A stretch of DNA of 64,000 bases, taken from Anthracocystis setariae. Its lineage: Eukaryota; Basidiomycota; Ustilaginomycetes; Ustilaginales; Ustilaginaceae. The position numbers and the translations under genes are program-made. The stretch is taken from assembly GCA_928724745.1 (NCBI GenBank), contig CAKMXJ010000007.1, positions 310,001-374,000 on the forward strand. The letters are read 5' to 3'. The notes beneath the pieces were generated by a model. It ran no database searches. It saw only the letters and a list, made by a program, of their open reading frames with translations, and was not told where the DNA came from. This document shows, in pieces, positions 29,601-40,619 of this stretch (position 1 is the stretch's first letter; the number at the start of each line of letters is the position of its first letter).

Positions 29601-32412
29601 TAGCATCTTGTGATGCTTGTAGTTGACCGAACGCCGATGTCGATGATGGCGGCTTGGAGGCGAAGGGGAAAGTATTGCTTGGTTGCGGCACTGGCTTTCC
29701 AAACGGCTGGGAGGATGTCGGGACTGCTGAAACTTGTCCTTGTGGATGAATCGAAGACGGCAGAATCGCACTTGCGCCGGAAGCTCGACCGTCCACAACA
29801 TCCGCACTGGTGAATGAGCCACGCTTTGCTTCGACGATCGAAGCACTGAAAGGAGCGACAAGCGGCTTGTCCTCATTGATATTGGCATTACGATGGACCT
29901 TGAAGCCGACAGGTGTATCCGCATCGTACTCGAGCTCGACGCCTAGATGTGTAGCCATCTCCACCACCTGCTCAGGTGAGTCCATCCCGAGGACATGCTG
30001 AACCTTTTCAATGGGAAGAGCCCGGTGCTGCGCCATGTACGCCTTGGCCATGGCCTTGACCGCGCCGATACGGATCGAGCTGAATGAGTTCTCAGCGAGA
30101 CATGCCATCAGGTAATTGACAGCGGGCTTGCGCAGCTCTGCAAAGAATTTGGAGAAGAAGTTGAGCGTGCCTTCCGTGTTCCTGGGCTGACCACGCTTCT
30201 CAAGGTTGTTGGAGCGTTGGGCCAATTGACGCAGGTTGAGCGCAGTCTGCACCAACGGAGAGCGGAAGATGGCGCCAGGAAGCAGCTCAGCCTCTCGGAG
30301 TGTCTCGGGATCCCGAAGATGTAGCAAGAGGTTGTAGGCACGGAACTCGGCCTCGTTTGGGGAAGGTTGGTGGCCGCCGCTGCTGACGCCCGTCGAAGAT
30401 GATTTCCTGCGATCGTCATCGTAGAACTCGATCAGACTACGCATCGTCTTCCGCAGCTGCTCCAACTCCTGCTGTTCACTCCATCCTTCAGCACCAGGCC
30501 CGCCACGCCAATGAAGGCATAGAATGTGGTACCTTGCAATGCGCTCGTGGCATTCGATCGCGATGGCGCCGCCTTCACTCTGAACGATAAAGTCCTGGCG
30601 CACAGCTCGCGTGCGATTCCAAAGGAAGCCCTGGACCTGCGTGAATCTGGCGTTGTTCGGATCAGCAGGCAGCAGGTCGTGGAAGAGATAGTCCAAGGTC
30701 CGCTTCAGCACCGGAGGGGGACGTACATCCTCTGGCAGGGGTAATTCTCGGCCTGCTGCCGGTCGTCGATAGATCTTGACAGCGATGCGAGGATCAACCC
30801 GATCCGTGCCGGGATATAGTTCCAGAGGATCGAGCTCTTTCTGAAACTCACGCTCCTCACGCTCGAACTCGGGACACATGTCCTGGCAGGTACCAACAAA
30901 GTTGACCGCCAAGGCGAGATCAGTAGGCTTGTCAGGATCCGGAAGTACACCCGACTTGATGTAGGCGTTTCGCAGAGCCTCCCTGCCACTCTTCATCTCG
31001 AGGAAGCGATTGCCGACCTTGGGCGCGTCCTCGAAGCGCTTCTTGCGTAGTTCGTCCTCATCTTCCAGGCCTTTGCTAGCATCTCCACCCGGCGTTGAAG
31101 TGGGACCGAACCCCTCACCCGGTGTCGAAGTACCATTGCGATCTTTGCGAAGGAAGTTGGAGAACGAGCTGATTTGGGCTGTAGAGGCAGAAGGAGCAGC
31201 AGCTGCAGGCGGAGCGCTGGGTGTCGCCTTGGCCAGAGTCTGAGGTGTGGTAGCCGTGGTAGTGGCTCTTGGCTGAGAGGTTGAGAATGCAGAGCCAAAG
31301 GAAGACGTGCTGGGATCCGCACCGAAGGCCGAGGAAGAGACAGTAGCCGACGAAGTGCCAAAAGCCGACGAGGAAGGCGCGGATCCTAATGCGGTCTGGT
31401 TCCCCGTTACTGGAGCTGATCCGAAAGCCGTCGCAGCGGATGCGGTGCTTGAAGGGCCCGAGCCAAACGCGGACGTACCCTGGCCAAAAGTGCTCTTTCT
31501 TTGGGATGAAGTGAAGGCGGTTCCCTGCTGCCCCGCAGAAGACGGGGAAGCAGAAGCGGTGAAGGAGAGCGTCGTGTTTTGTACAGGAGCCGAAGTGTCA
31601 AAAGAAGGCGACGGTGCCGAGGTCTGTTCACTGAAAGGTGGTGTAAATGCAGACGGTGTCGCGGAAGTCTGTCCACTTGCTTGTAGTCCAAAGGCCGATG
31701 ACGGCTGTGGCTGGTTGTTGAACGTGGTCGACTTGTTAGCAAAGGGTCGTGGACGCGGTCGAGGTGCGTTCGCGTTGCTTGGTCCAGCAGGAGCTCCGTC
31801 CGCGGTTGGCTGCTGCGGGTTCGCGTGTGAGGCATATGGTCTAACGGGACGAAGCGTGCCTCCACCCCTTCCACCACGAAAAGAGCCCTGTGGTGGCCTG
31901 GCTTGACCGATACCTGGACCTCCAGAGCGAGCTGTGAGAGGCCGTGGCCTATTGCCAAACGTCGGCTGCTGTTGCTGTGTCTGGCCGTGTTGCCCACCAT
32001 TGAAAGGACGTGGCGGATTACCACCGTTGGATGGACGAGGTGCCCCAAGCCCAGACTGCGACTGGGGTCGAGCGCTGAAGGGGCGTGGATTGGCGAAACC
32101 AGACTGTTGTTGTCCATGTGGTGGTCTTGGGTTGCCAAAGCTGGACTGGTGCTGATTGGAGAAGCCTGAAAAGGCAGACGCGGAGGCGTTTTGACCGGGT
32201 GGTCGAAAGAAAGTGTTTGGTGGTGCACTACTGCTGGTTGCAGATGAAGTCTGTGGTCGTCCAAAAGATCCAAACCCGGAGGATGGGCCCGTTGGCGCGC
32301 CTGAGCCTGAACCTTGCTGCATGTCGGGCTGGTCGAAGCTGGCTGTAACGCCCGAAATCTCGAAAGGACAGTCCGTCCTGTCACTCTTGTTCAGCTCCCC
32401 TGCATACCGCAA
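26695..32412 (-). CDS. SAC3: Sac3/GANP-type TREX-2 mRNA export scaffold with FG repeats
   Basis: The product is 1905 aa in one exon. An alternative ATG at 32322 (MQQGSGSGAPTG) would drop 30 residues and begins right at the low-complexity region; either is possible. Residues ~35-420 are Gly/Ser/Pro/Asn-rich with many FG dipeptides in SAFG, SGFG and SSFG contexts, as in nucleoporins. The Sac3 helical/PCI domain spans about 500-800 and contains VGTCQDMCPEFEREEREF, the family hallmark. A second FG-rich block follows (about 900-1120), then a charged coiled coil (about 1130-1300) that may bind Sus1/Cdc31, and a long C-terminal region. Sac3 links transcribing genes to the nuclear pore for mRNA export. 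The FG blocks fit GANP, the animal form, more than yeast Sac3. Confidence 0.93.
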   Translation of the reverse strand: MRYAGELNKSDRTDCPFEISGVTASFDQPDMQQGSGSGAPTGPSSGFGSFGRPQTSSATSSSAPPNTFFRPPGQNASASAFSGFSNQHQSSFGNPRPPHGQQQSGFANPRPFSARPQSQSGLGAPRPSNGGNPPRPFNGGQHGQTQQQQPTFGNRPRPLTARSGGPGIGQARPPQGSFRGGRGGGTLRPVRPYASHANPQQPTADGAPAGPSNANAPRPRPRPFANKSTTFNNQPQPSSAFGLQASGQTSATPSAFTPPFSEQTSAPSPSFDTSAPVQNTTLSFTASASPSSAGQQGTAFTSSQRKSTFGQGTSAFGSGPSSTASAATAFGSAPVTGNQTALGSAPSSSAFGTSSATVSSSAFGADPSTSSFGSAFSTSQPRATTTATTPQTLAKATPSAPPAAAAPSASTAQISSFSNFLRKDRNGTSTPGEGFGPTSTPGGDASKGLEDEDELRKKRFEDAPKVGNRFLEMKSGREALRNAYIKSGVLPDPDKPTDLALAVNFVGTCQDMCPEFEREEREFQKELDPLELYPGTDRVDPRIAVKIYRRPAAGRELPLPEDVRPPPVLKRTLDYLFHDLLPADPNNARFTQVQGFLWNRTRAVRQDFIVQSEGGAIAIECHERIARYHILCLHWRGGPGAEGWSEQQELEQLRKTMRSLIEFYDDDRRKSSSTGVSSGGHQPSPNEAEFRAYNLLLHLRDPETLREAELLPGAIFRSPLVQTALNLRQLAQRSNNLEKRGQPRNTEGTLNFFSKFFAELRKPAVNYLMACLAENSFSSIRIGAVKAMAKAYMAQHRALPIEKVQHVLGMDSPEQVVEMATHLGVELEYDADTPVGFKVHRNANINEDKPLVAPFSASIVEAKRGSFTSADVVDGRASGASAILPSSIHPQGQVSAVPTSSQPFGKPVPQPSNTFPFASKPPSSTSAFGQLQASQDASKPSPFGSAQQSKLSAAASTFTPTGAGAVRSGDSASTASQSGTFESFSGFMADSSRKRDATASSSPSFGAFGKGLAASQEKAGDGLFGGKANSATNVQGQKSQPSSLPSFAFGQPASKSLVVPPSANITASIEKTPAPSSTSSFSFGASAKAVPGSTPPSVPSFFGSSLGFNKETSADTPPTTSSEATSVKVAEIKDHATTTSQKRRTSDAQEKAAAQAAEAAAKVKAEAEARAKAKQKEANRKVAVERAFGTLSNEVVTSTAAKIVASAVQEEEARRRASSRNALLGRIVDELWQRLADEQAAEEAETASCIAAAEVFRARSMALRAWQRWTEVLEQRRDRKHQRQRLEDIRSEIRRRNILARVQADADGYSVSTAAKTVSEALHSGKQTSPISRAFSIRQSLLTGERTPLPVSRLKRKLDDEMEISPDRAVALQDDADVTERWTRIRRQRNQLWAEGSLLERLADHIEELLLQFRPADLDRLVVLYSGLPNQHVASSWLRAKFGLSASAPAPKSDEAANGRDVLEVELADGSQLELVDVTSSPDSQSLESVLPTEVEHSHIGLVIFETNPAAVQAKTETERRSLFASDRQRLEEIASSSLVQNSHLTCRLLIVSWGEIDPESIGSEDVDMIDANSDRNGARQPTLIKALGLDLSVSSKRSSLISSTFDRVGVLELDDASVSVEKTLGSLLPRTMPDLSLDRKVFLHGPRRLTLDDVVQDFCEQWGRTCTLLLNLLTGLPASVLSSAASASKVEGLACKTLKILVALANHLIRTVLSLSETILEDDNEERTVELPSPSTLTPDRLVDMALSQLDQLSEDECEQKVLLRSRLLSSLQSCASLLDVIAIVIGEHVGELLRVCVSKLESVWIGPKQASEVRWGEAKERLAGLCSAAVGEVAAETRRLWAEYRVSLDNGGKTEGVGLPSKRVRTEPTAPSVSPGKGNNKVSDLRDLIARTKQLLDRPSCLP

Positions 32413-32966
32413 TGGGTTGTGGAGCTGGAAGTGGATCTTGCTTGAGGATCGAGAGCAATGAGTGAGGATGTCTGCGAGAGGGTGGAAAGGAAGTCACGGT
32501 GAGATCATGGCAACCATATGGTGAGAGGCTCCAAGCTCAGCGGGTTTCATTGCTCACTCCACGCGATTTCACCGACAGTGTAAAACTGTCCGAGTCCCGC
32601 AATTTATTGGTGGCTTGTGTTAGAGCTGTCAAACACTGCATGTCTTTTGGCAGCAGCATGCAGGTCCCAGCAAGGTCGACATGGTTGCGAGCTCACCACC
32701 AATGTAGCGAACATGGCAATCTACAAATGGGTCACTGTCCGACTCGCCAAGACGTTGGATCATGCTAGATATATTAAGATATTGTCACCATTGACTATCC
32801 TAGCTCTCCGACGACAAGCGAGCCATGCAGACGCTTGAACAGAAGAACTACTACTAACCATACTGTACAGTACATGAGAAACCACGACGGAGCGATGCGT
32901 AACGATAATAACGACTTGAACTTGCCAATTGGGCTTGGGGATATATAAATCTTCTACAAGACTCGT
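32413..32966. other. Intergenic region between SAC3 (5' side) and the MFS gene (3' side)
   Basis: The interval holds the SAC3 promoter and the MFS 3' flank. An extended copy of the dispersed motif (TACTGTACAGTAC) lies at 32861-32873. I see no gene. Confidence 0.6.
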
Positions 32967-34622
32967 CTAGTATCGGTACTTGAAGTAGGGCGACTCGTCA
33001 CCCATGTCGGCGATCTGCTCCTTAGTGAGACGGGCAGCCTCACCAGAGTCGATCTTGGCCTGCTTGCGTCTGTTTGCAAGATAGAGGAGGCCAGCGAAGG
33101 AGATTGCCGAGCAGAAAGCAACAGCGTTCATAGCGATGTTGATGTAGTGAGCCTGGTGGAAGTAAGGAGCCTGCTTTTTGGGGAAGATGTTGCTCGAGAT
33201 GGTTCCGGCGAGACCACCAAAGCCGACGATGATGGCAATGCAGACCGAACGTTTGGTCTTGCCACCGATCGTCTGGGTAAGCGAAGCTACGACACCGGGG
33301 AAGGCGGCGTAGGATCCGGCAGCCGAGATGAACTGCGCTCCGTAGGCGATCTTGGGATGTGTCTTGGCGAAGTTGAGCGAAAGTCCCCAGCCAATACCCG
33401 AGATGAGGGTACCAAGGCAGATGAAGGGGAAGCGGATTCCGAGACGGTCCGAGAAGTAGGCAAAGACGACCACGGTGGCTGCCGCAACCGTGTAGACGGG
33501 AACGGTGTAGAGGTTGGCATCGATCGCGTTGTACTTGAGCGAGGTCTTGAGGATGGATGGAAGGGTGAGGGCGGTACTGTAGAGAGGAGTGATAGTGCTG
33601 ACGTAGCAGACCAATGTGAAGAGAGTCTTCCAGTCCTTGAGACCGGCCCAAACAAACTTCCAGGCGAACTCATCGTTCATGGGGATGTCGTTTCCATCAA
33701 AGTGAACCCGGTCGCTCATGTAGACCTTTTCGCTCTCGGTAAGGAAAGGAGCGTTCTCGAGACCGTTGAAAAGGACAAAGTAGGCAACGATACCGACCAC
33801 GATGGTCAAGGCACCCTCCACTATGAAGATGAATTGCCACCCTTCAGTCGATCCTGACTTTGCTTTGGCCAGACCGAAAGCAAGAAGTCCACCGAAGGCT
33901 CCAGCGATGGTGGCAGCACTGAAGAAGAGGCCAACACGGAGCTGAATCGAGCGGCGAGGGTACAAGACGGTCAAGTAGTAGGTAATGCCCGGGAAAAGAC
34001 CAGCCTCTGCTGCACCAAGCAGTAGACGCCAAGCGAAGAGGGCACCAAAGTTGTTGGAGAAGCCAGTGAGGAGCATGACCAACCCCCAGGCGACGACGAT
34101 GGTGGGAATCCATTTTTTGGCGCCCCACTTTTTCAAAATCAAATTTGAAGGCACCTCGAGGAGACAGTAGAGAGCGAAGAAGATGGACAGAGCTGCAGCA
34201 TACTGATTGTCGGTGAGTTTGAGCGCAGTCTGCATGCCGAGGACTCTGGCGTTACCGATAGCTGTCCTGTCCAGGAAGGAGCTGATGGAGGCGCGAAAAG
34301 GAGAAGACGAACAGGTCAGGACGTGGGTCTTTGAATCAGCCTGTCGTTGCTTCGACTCTCAATCGAAGTGAGAAGCATAAACAACTTACAAGAGGTACAG
34401 GACCGAGCAGATGGGGAGGACGTGCCAGTCTAGCTTGCGAATGAGGCGCGCGGTCTCCTTGGGGTCCTCCACTGTTGTGGCGACAGCGTCTGCATTTGTG
34501 GTGCCGGCAGTGAGGATGGGTGCGATGACGGTTCCCTCCTCAAGACGGAATTCGTCCTTCTTCTCGATCGAGGCCGAGTCGGGGGAATCCCTGTTCGAAG
34601 CGTAGTAAGTGGGGGCCGACAT
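32967..34622 (-). CDS. MFS permease of the Dal5/anion:cation symporter group, two exons
   Basis: Exon 1 is 34390-34622 and exon 2 is 32967-34281. The 108-base intron has a GTAAGT donor and a CATCAG acceptor. The join gives 515 residues and restores the motif YLFSFLDRTAIGNARVLGMQ, typical of this family's first and second helices. About twelve hydrophobic helices are present, and the tail (DMGDESPYFKYRY) is also typical. Members carry allantoate, nicotinate, pantothenate, biotin-related or dipeptide substrates in with protons; the substrate here cannot be told. The N-terminal ~50 residues are hydrophilic and cytosolic. Confidence 0.9.
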
Positions 34623-37600
34623 GATGCTGGATTCCGAAGAGTGTGGGGTTCTGAGCTTTGAAGAGTCAATTCTGGAATGAAAAAGGGGACAGTGAAGTGC
34701 TAGATGTGGTCTCGGACCAGGATTGGCGCGATCCTAGCTAGGGCGAAGTTGCGAAGAGGGATGGAGGGAGGGGAGTCGGTATGAGTAGGAACGTCGAGAA
34801 TCGAAAGGGAGAAACGAAAGCGCTCAAACCTTTATACCCTTTGGCGAAGGAATGCAGGGATGCCAAGAAAGTCTGTACGATGTCTGAAGAGGTACAGAGC
34901 GGGAGGAGTAAGCGCTGTCTGAGAGAGGGACGCCGAAAGATGAACGAGTCCGAGGTACAGCCAACATGCAGCTACGGTGGAAGTGCCTGACGACGTCTTG
35001 TGATCATCTCTGGGGACTCCCTACATTGAAAGCATCTGGCTCTAGAGCTTGTGTTGAGCTTGCTGAAGAAGCTCAGAGTTTCCACGGATGAGCATGCAAT
35101 TTGTGCAGGAGAAGATGCGAGGTCACTACTAGCGATTTCACGATATGGAGCGCATAATGAGACAGACTGGCTTTTGGTGAGTCCGGGGTCGACCAATGAG
35201 ATGAAGTCTCTCGCAAGGCAGCACTTTTCCCCGCGGGTATGGGGAGGAGCCAGATGATAACCTCAGAGTTCAGGAGAAGGGCGATGTAAGATGAGGATGG
35301 GTGTAGCGCATCGAGCCGCAGAGCTGCAAACCAGCTCAGGCGGAGTGAATTGAATGCTCGAAAAATCTGGTAAGCGGCCAAGGTATCAGGCTAGAGCGGG
35401 CGGAATGGCTTTGATCACAATCGTGAGGAATGCAGCACTGGGATCACATCAATTGGTTTGCGAGAAGAACTGTAACGGCGATCCAGGTCCAGTACGCAAT
35501 GTCCAACAATGACACCATGGGTAAACGGATAACAATTGATTGCCACGAGGCGATTATGGTCAACAGGAGCAAAGGGACAGCGAGAAAAGTGAGACAGGGT
35601 TCCTGCAATATGAAAGAGAGGGCCGCAATCAGCATGAGAAGGCGCAAACGAGAAAGGCTTGGCATTGGATACGAGAGGCGAACTTGCATTCGGCTAAAGC
35701 AAAAAGGGCCAGTGTTGTTGGAAGAAGGTGCTGTACAAGCTTTCATTCATGCAAGAGAGATAACGTGCAGCAATGTGTAGCGTGCTGAACTGGCTTTGCG
35801 ACGAAGCTTGCTTGGCGTTGGCGAGCGAGCGAATTGGCGGGGCCGGGGACCAACGAGAGAACCTTGGAATCGGTAGCGAGAAAACAGAAAGATGCCCGCT
35901 AAGGCGCTTCGACACTCACGCACGAACACGGGGACATGGCCGAGTGACAAGCTCCGACATGCAGCTTCTCAGTGTGGGGATTCTCCTGAAGAGTGTAGAT
36001 TTAGGGCAAGTTTGGAAGCACAGCACAAGCAAACAGTGGGCAACGTGGCATGGATAGACCAGCCAGTGATGAGCTCAGCACCGTAGAAATGGAGTGGACG
36101 GGACTTGATGGGGGTTTGGCGAGGATGGGGGCCGAGCGGACAGAACAGGTCGTATTGGTGTCGACAGCAGAGGCATGCGAGTGAGTGAGGAGGGCGGTTG
36201 AAGCTCATCACCGAATTTTAACCCCAGCAACCGAGAACCGTCCAGCCGCATTGATGTCCGCCCTTCCGCCACGATTTTTCGGGTCTTCTTCTTTGAAATC
36301 GAGGCCCGCAACGGCCAAATGGCAACCATGATTCGACGTTGTTTCGCATTCAGAAAGATTTAATTTGCCGGCAACGAGTATCGATCACTTCGGCTGTCTT
36401 CGGAGCAGTTCGAATCTGGTAGCGGCAGCCCTGGTGACCGAACACCTGCAATAGCTGGAGTTGGGCAAGGGACGGGAGGCGGGCTCAACGATACAGTACA
36501 GTATAGTACAGCACGTCAGAATTGGATTCAATGGTTTTCCCGGTCAAACAACATATCGGAGCTATGTCCAATACGCTGAGCAGTCGAAGACCCAGTAGTG
36601 TACGATGCATTGCGACGACAAGTTGACCATCCTCGATGCAAGCTGTTTCACTGTGGCTAATCTACAGCATGATACAGTAGAAGCCTGTAGCTGGGGAGTG
36701 GAGAGGCGAGTGAGAGTATGTGCAGCGAATGGCAAGGAGAAGGCAGCGGGGGGAAAGGAGCTATCTCAGTGAGGCGGTGAACGACAGATCAAAGCCAAGA
36801 ACGGATCCAGCGGAGCATGAATTGAATCACCTTGTTTAATGGAACCTCAAGACGCAAGGCAAAGCTTAGAAGACGTACTGAATGCAGCCGAGCGCAAGAG
36901 CGGAAACATCCGCACGGTTACCGAATGGAATGCGTCCACCGACAGTCTCGTTTGTGGCCTGTGACGCTTCTTGATACAGTACAAGACCAGTTCTATCTCG
37001 CCCAGCTTGACGCTAACCCTTTTTGCCATGGCCGGTGAACCATGTTCATATGTGGCTGTTGCTCTGTGTTCTTCCATCACTAGTATGGTGACGAACGCTC
37101 ATCTTCAAGGTGGGGCTCCATCGTCTGTGCGAGCCACGCAGATGAAGATTTCCAAGTTCAAAGCTTGAGTGTAGTGACAAGATCAGCTGTAAAGGGTGAC
37201 AAAGGCGTGGTCGATGGTGTGGCATGCGCGATCTAAGGCACCGGTAACGTGCTTGGCGACGCAGTTGCCGAGCAGTGCCACGTTGCTTGGGTTGAACGCG
37301 ACGGATTTGCAAAACAGGCAGACCGGTGAAATGCTTCTACGATCTCACTCGAGGGCAGGATGCACAAGGTGAGATAAGCCGTCTGCGTGGGGGGATGGGG
37401 ATATCGGAGGAAGATCAGCTTGGAGGTTTTGATGCGGGGAAAGAGTAGGGTCAAAGTTGAGGCCAGGGCGGGCTTTGACAGCGTAACGGCATTCAGGGCG
37501 AACGCCGATCGAAACCTGACGTGTCGCTCAATATGCCGCGTAAAAAGCGTGTGCGGAACGGTCTGAAACCATGCACCTTCGAGGTCTTGGCATTCCAACA

Positions 37601-38679
37601 AGGCCAACTACAGAAGTACAGTAGCCTGCAAATAGGTCCACCTTTTGGTTTCCCCGAGCCGCCCCCAATGACCTGCGACACGATTATCGAAAGATCTGGA
37701 TCTGAATCTGCCCAGCCCGCACAATACTGGAGCTGCGAGCTCGTCAGGACGTTCTCCTAGCCTGGAGACGAAGGCTGATTCGCTTTGAAAGCGAGATCTT
37801 GGCATTCGCAATGCTGTGTAGGCATACAGCCAAATGAACAGCAGACACCCGGCTAATCCACTCTAGGCTCTAGAACCACGATTCAGAACAACACGGCGTC
37901 AGACATCGCCGTATCAACAAATCGTTGCTCTCGGCGAATCCAGTGTACTGTGCTTTTTTTCATTTGAGTTGGTCAATGACATGATATTTTTCATCAATCC
38001 GGTCAGCGACAGTAAGGGTGAGTATTACAGTTGCGCACTGATCATTCTTTCCTTCGAAAGGGCAAGACTGTTCGATAGCCCTTGTTGCCGTCCTCTTCAC
38101 ATGCTTGGTGGAGGAATTGACACAGGACGCCTTGTGAGGTGTCATCACACCTCTGGCACACTGTGCCACCCTGGTGCGCAAAGATCTCGGCATCTTAGAC
38201 TCGTTTTCTGGACCCAATTCGAACTCGTCTACCTCGTTCGTCTCCCGCTTGGGATATGCAAATCTCACCCGGCACGTTTGGTTGAGCCGGACAGGACTTG
38301 CCGCTACCCCATACCTGTACAGCGGTAGAACAAGCTTCTGCAGGCGATTTTGCGGGGTCCCGTGTGTGTTCCTGACCATCAACTCACCCATCTGAGCATC
38401 AGCACTGTCCTGACCCGGTCGGACAAGCTTTACCGACTTGGCTGTTCAAGCGCCGGGAAAACACAAGGCAGGGCTCGTCGAGGTCTGCCAATGTGTACCT
38501 CTGCAATTGCAACCGACACGAGATGCTATGCGCAAGCATCTCTTCCGTCACGTATCACCGATGCAACTGTATGACTCGTACGGTATCATGCCAATTGTAC
38601 GATCCAAGTACAGTACACCGAGAGCCCAAAGGCCATTTGAAGACTACCAGGTTTGTTTCGCTAAGCTATGTCAAGCGTT
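34623..38679. other. About 4 kb without a supportable gene
   Basis: This is the longest gene-free stretch in the window. It lies upstream of the MFS permease and at the 3' side of the coiled-coil gene. Its open frames are at most 143 codons, overlap on both strands, and lack recognisable domains or convincing splice pairs. It carries many copies of the dispersed motif: 36492-36511 (three overlapping), 36672-36680, 36975-36983, 37617-37625 and 38608-38618. It could be a long regulatory region, hold a non-coding RNA, or contain decayed sequence. Confidence 0.5.
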
Positions 38680-40170
38680 TCACGCTATGACTGGATAGAG
38701 ATTATCATCGTCCGATTCCGGATCTGGCAGCTTGACGAGCGTACGCAGCCGTTCGAGTGCCTGCTTGCGCAGATTCTCTTGGAAGTGAGCTGAGATCATC
38801 GGGTTTGGCGTGTGCTGCAAAGGCAGAGCGTGGTGGGTTGCAGCGTGTACGTTGTGAGCATCTGCTCTTACGACCGATTCTATGATCTCGCGTCGAAGCT
38901 GTCGAAGTCGCTGGCGAGCTTTCTTGATCGTGTCTTGCAGCTTTGCTGTCTCAGCTGTCACCTTGTTCTGGCGTTCCAGACTGGCTGCCACTTCGCGTTT
39001 CACATAGGCGTGGAGCGCTCTCGCTTGGGCGTAGGAAGTTTCAAGCGACTTGTGCAGTCCTTGCTCGCTGACAGCTTTTGGGTTCTTGCATCCTGGCATC
39101 AGATGTAGCTCGATCAGCTTGAAGTCTGGCGGCCTTTCCACGAGCAACTGGCTGCCTCTTGCCTTGGCTAAGGTGGTGAAAAACTTGCCCGAATTGGTCT
39201 TGGCACGAAGTATGAGCGATTGGGTTCCTTTGACGGTGGCAGCGGCCGATGAGGTGCGCATGAGCTGTTTCGTGTACTTGGTATTGGATGCAACGCCAAC
39301 GTCGATACAGTGCTGAAGCGCAGCCTGAACGTCCTTGATGACGGAAGCAAGGATGGGGATCGAGTCTTTGAGCATTTGACGAGCCCGTTTCTCGCGGTTG
39401 GCTTCGGCCGCCATAAAGAGCTGAGTTTGCGCCCAAACCTCGACGTCCCATTCCGCGAAATCATCGTGAGGGAATTCGGGCGTGATGCCGTCAAAGAGGA
39501 CATGATCAATGTCGTCGAGTTCCTTGGACACGGCATTGTACTCGACCAAACTTCTGCCGAGCTCGAGCTTGTAGTTTTGCATCGAGGCAAGTGTGGAGCG
39601 ATTGTGCTGCAAGTCGGCCTCATGGGCACTTTGCTCGGATATGGCCTGCGCAGCTTGATCGTGGGCTTGGGCGAGTGAACGAGATCGGGCACCACGCTTG
39701 TTCATGATTCGTTTGGCAAACGTGCTGCTCATCTTGGCATGGGCCTCACGCTTCTCTGCGGAGTTGGACTGGAGCGTTCTGAGGCGTACCTCCTGGCTTT
39801 TGATTTTGCCGGTGACGGCATAGATGTCTTGCTGAGTGGATTCGATCCTTGCCGGTACATCGCCGAGTCTATCGAGTCTGTTTGTAAGCTGTGTGTGACG
39901 CTCGTAAAAGCCGGCTATTCTCTGGCGTAATGGCGGCTGATAAGCTGGCACCGAACGTTCCGAAGCTGCGGCAGATGATAGATTCATGTTTGCGAGAGCG
40001 AGCGTTGCTGCTGTTGCAATGCTTGCCGAGTCGGTTGCCTGAAATGATGGCGGCGGAGCTTGATACTCGACGGCAGCATTGGGCAGTAGGAGTTCATGGA
40101 CATCGTCAAATAGGGTATTAACGGGCCCGCTGTGGACCCGCGGCCGTGTAGGGCGTTGCATTTTGATCAT
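38680..40170 (-). CDS. Unrecognised coiled-coil protein
   Basis: A single-exon frame of 496 residues starts at 40170, with a near alternative Met at 40161. I do not recognise the family. The N-terminal ~110 residues are Ala/Ser-rich. Then come helical, Gln/Glu/Arg-rich segments with heptad character (about 115-230 and 380-425, for instance KLQDTIKKARQRLRQLRREI), a central more globular part with PEFPHDDFAEWDVEVWAQTQ, and a C-terminal LRTLVKLPDPESDDDNLYP. The composition suits a structural or adaptor protein. The frame is long, uses codons like its neighbours, and lies opposite only weaker frames, so it is probably real. Confidence 0.72.
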   Translation of the reverse strand: MIKMQRPTRPRVHSGPVNTLFDDVHELLLPNAAVEYQAPPPSFQATDSASIATAATLALANMNLSSAAASERSVPAYQPPLRQRIAGFYERHTQLTNRLDRLGDVPARIESTQQDIYAVTGKIKSQEVRLRTLQSNSAEKREAHAKMSSTFAKRIMNKRGARSRSLAQAHDQAAQAISEQSAHEADLQHNRSTLASMQNYKLELGRSLVEYNAVSKELDDIDHVLFDGITPEFPHDDFAEWDVEVWAQTQLFMAAEANREKRARQMLKDSIPILASVIKDVQAALQHCIDVGVASNTKYTKQLMRTSSAAATVKGTQSLILRAKTNSGKFFTTLAKARGSQLLVERPPDFKLIELHLMPGCKNPKAVSEQGLHKSLETSYAQARALHAYVKREVAASLERQNKVTAETAKLQDTIKKARQRLRQLRREIIESVVRADAHNVHAATHHALPLQHTPNPMISAHFQENLRKQALERLRTLVKLPDPESDDDNLYPVIA

Positions 40171-40311
40171 GCTGTTCGGGTAGCGATCAAGGTCGTTGTT
40201 GGTTAGGCATTGCGATGGTGCGATCCTTTAGCACACGCCTGTAATGAGCCGGCGCTGATGACAAGGTTGGGTGTGGACAAGATGTGGACAAACGCTCAAA
40301 GACAAAAGTGT

Positions 40312-40319
40312 TGACGTCA
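40312..40319. promoter_or_regulatory. CRE-type palindrome TGACGTCA
   Basis: A perfect bZIP-class palindrome lies in the divergent interval between the coiled-coil gene and the Hac1/Cib1-type gene. Binding is inferred from sequence only. Confidence 0.4.
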
Positions 40320-40619
40320 GGTTGGTTACTGACCAAGACGTCGCATGCAAGGCCAGCTGCGGCAACCAACAGCCGTAAATACCGGCTTGACGAGACCCAT
40401 TTTTAGGCGCACGATGCAAACACAAGAGGGCGGCACTTTTTGAAAGCGCACAAAAGCATCACCTTGCAGTAGTTGCAGCAGCAGCAGCGCGGATCTATTC
40501 TTTTTAGGGTCTGCAACGATCGACGAGATCTTAATCGGCGATATAGACGTCTCGAGATCCCATTCGCGCGAGATTATAGAGTCGAGCTCGGAATTAAACT
40601 TGAATTTAAGCTCGGCCTT

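Noticed and set aside
36405..36432. GTTCGAATC as a tRNA T arm
   Set aside because: Only about three stem pairs form, and there is no acceptor or anticodon stem.
37960..38391. 143-codon minus-strand frame in the gene-free stretch
   Set aside because: It has no recognisable domain, a composition like random translation, and competing frames on the opposite strand.
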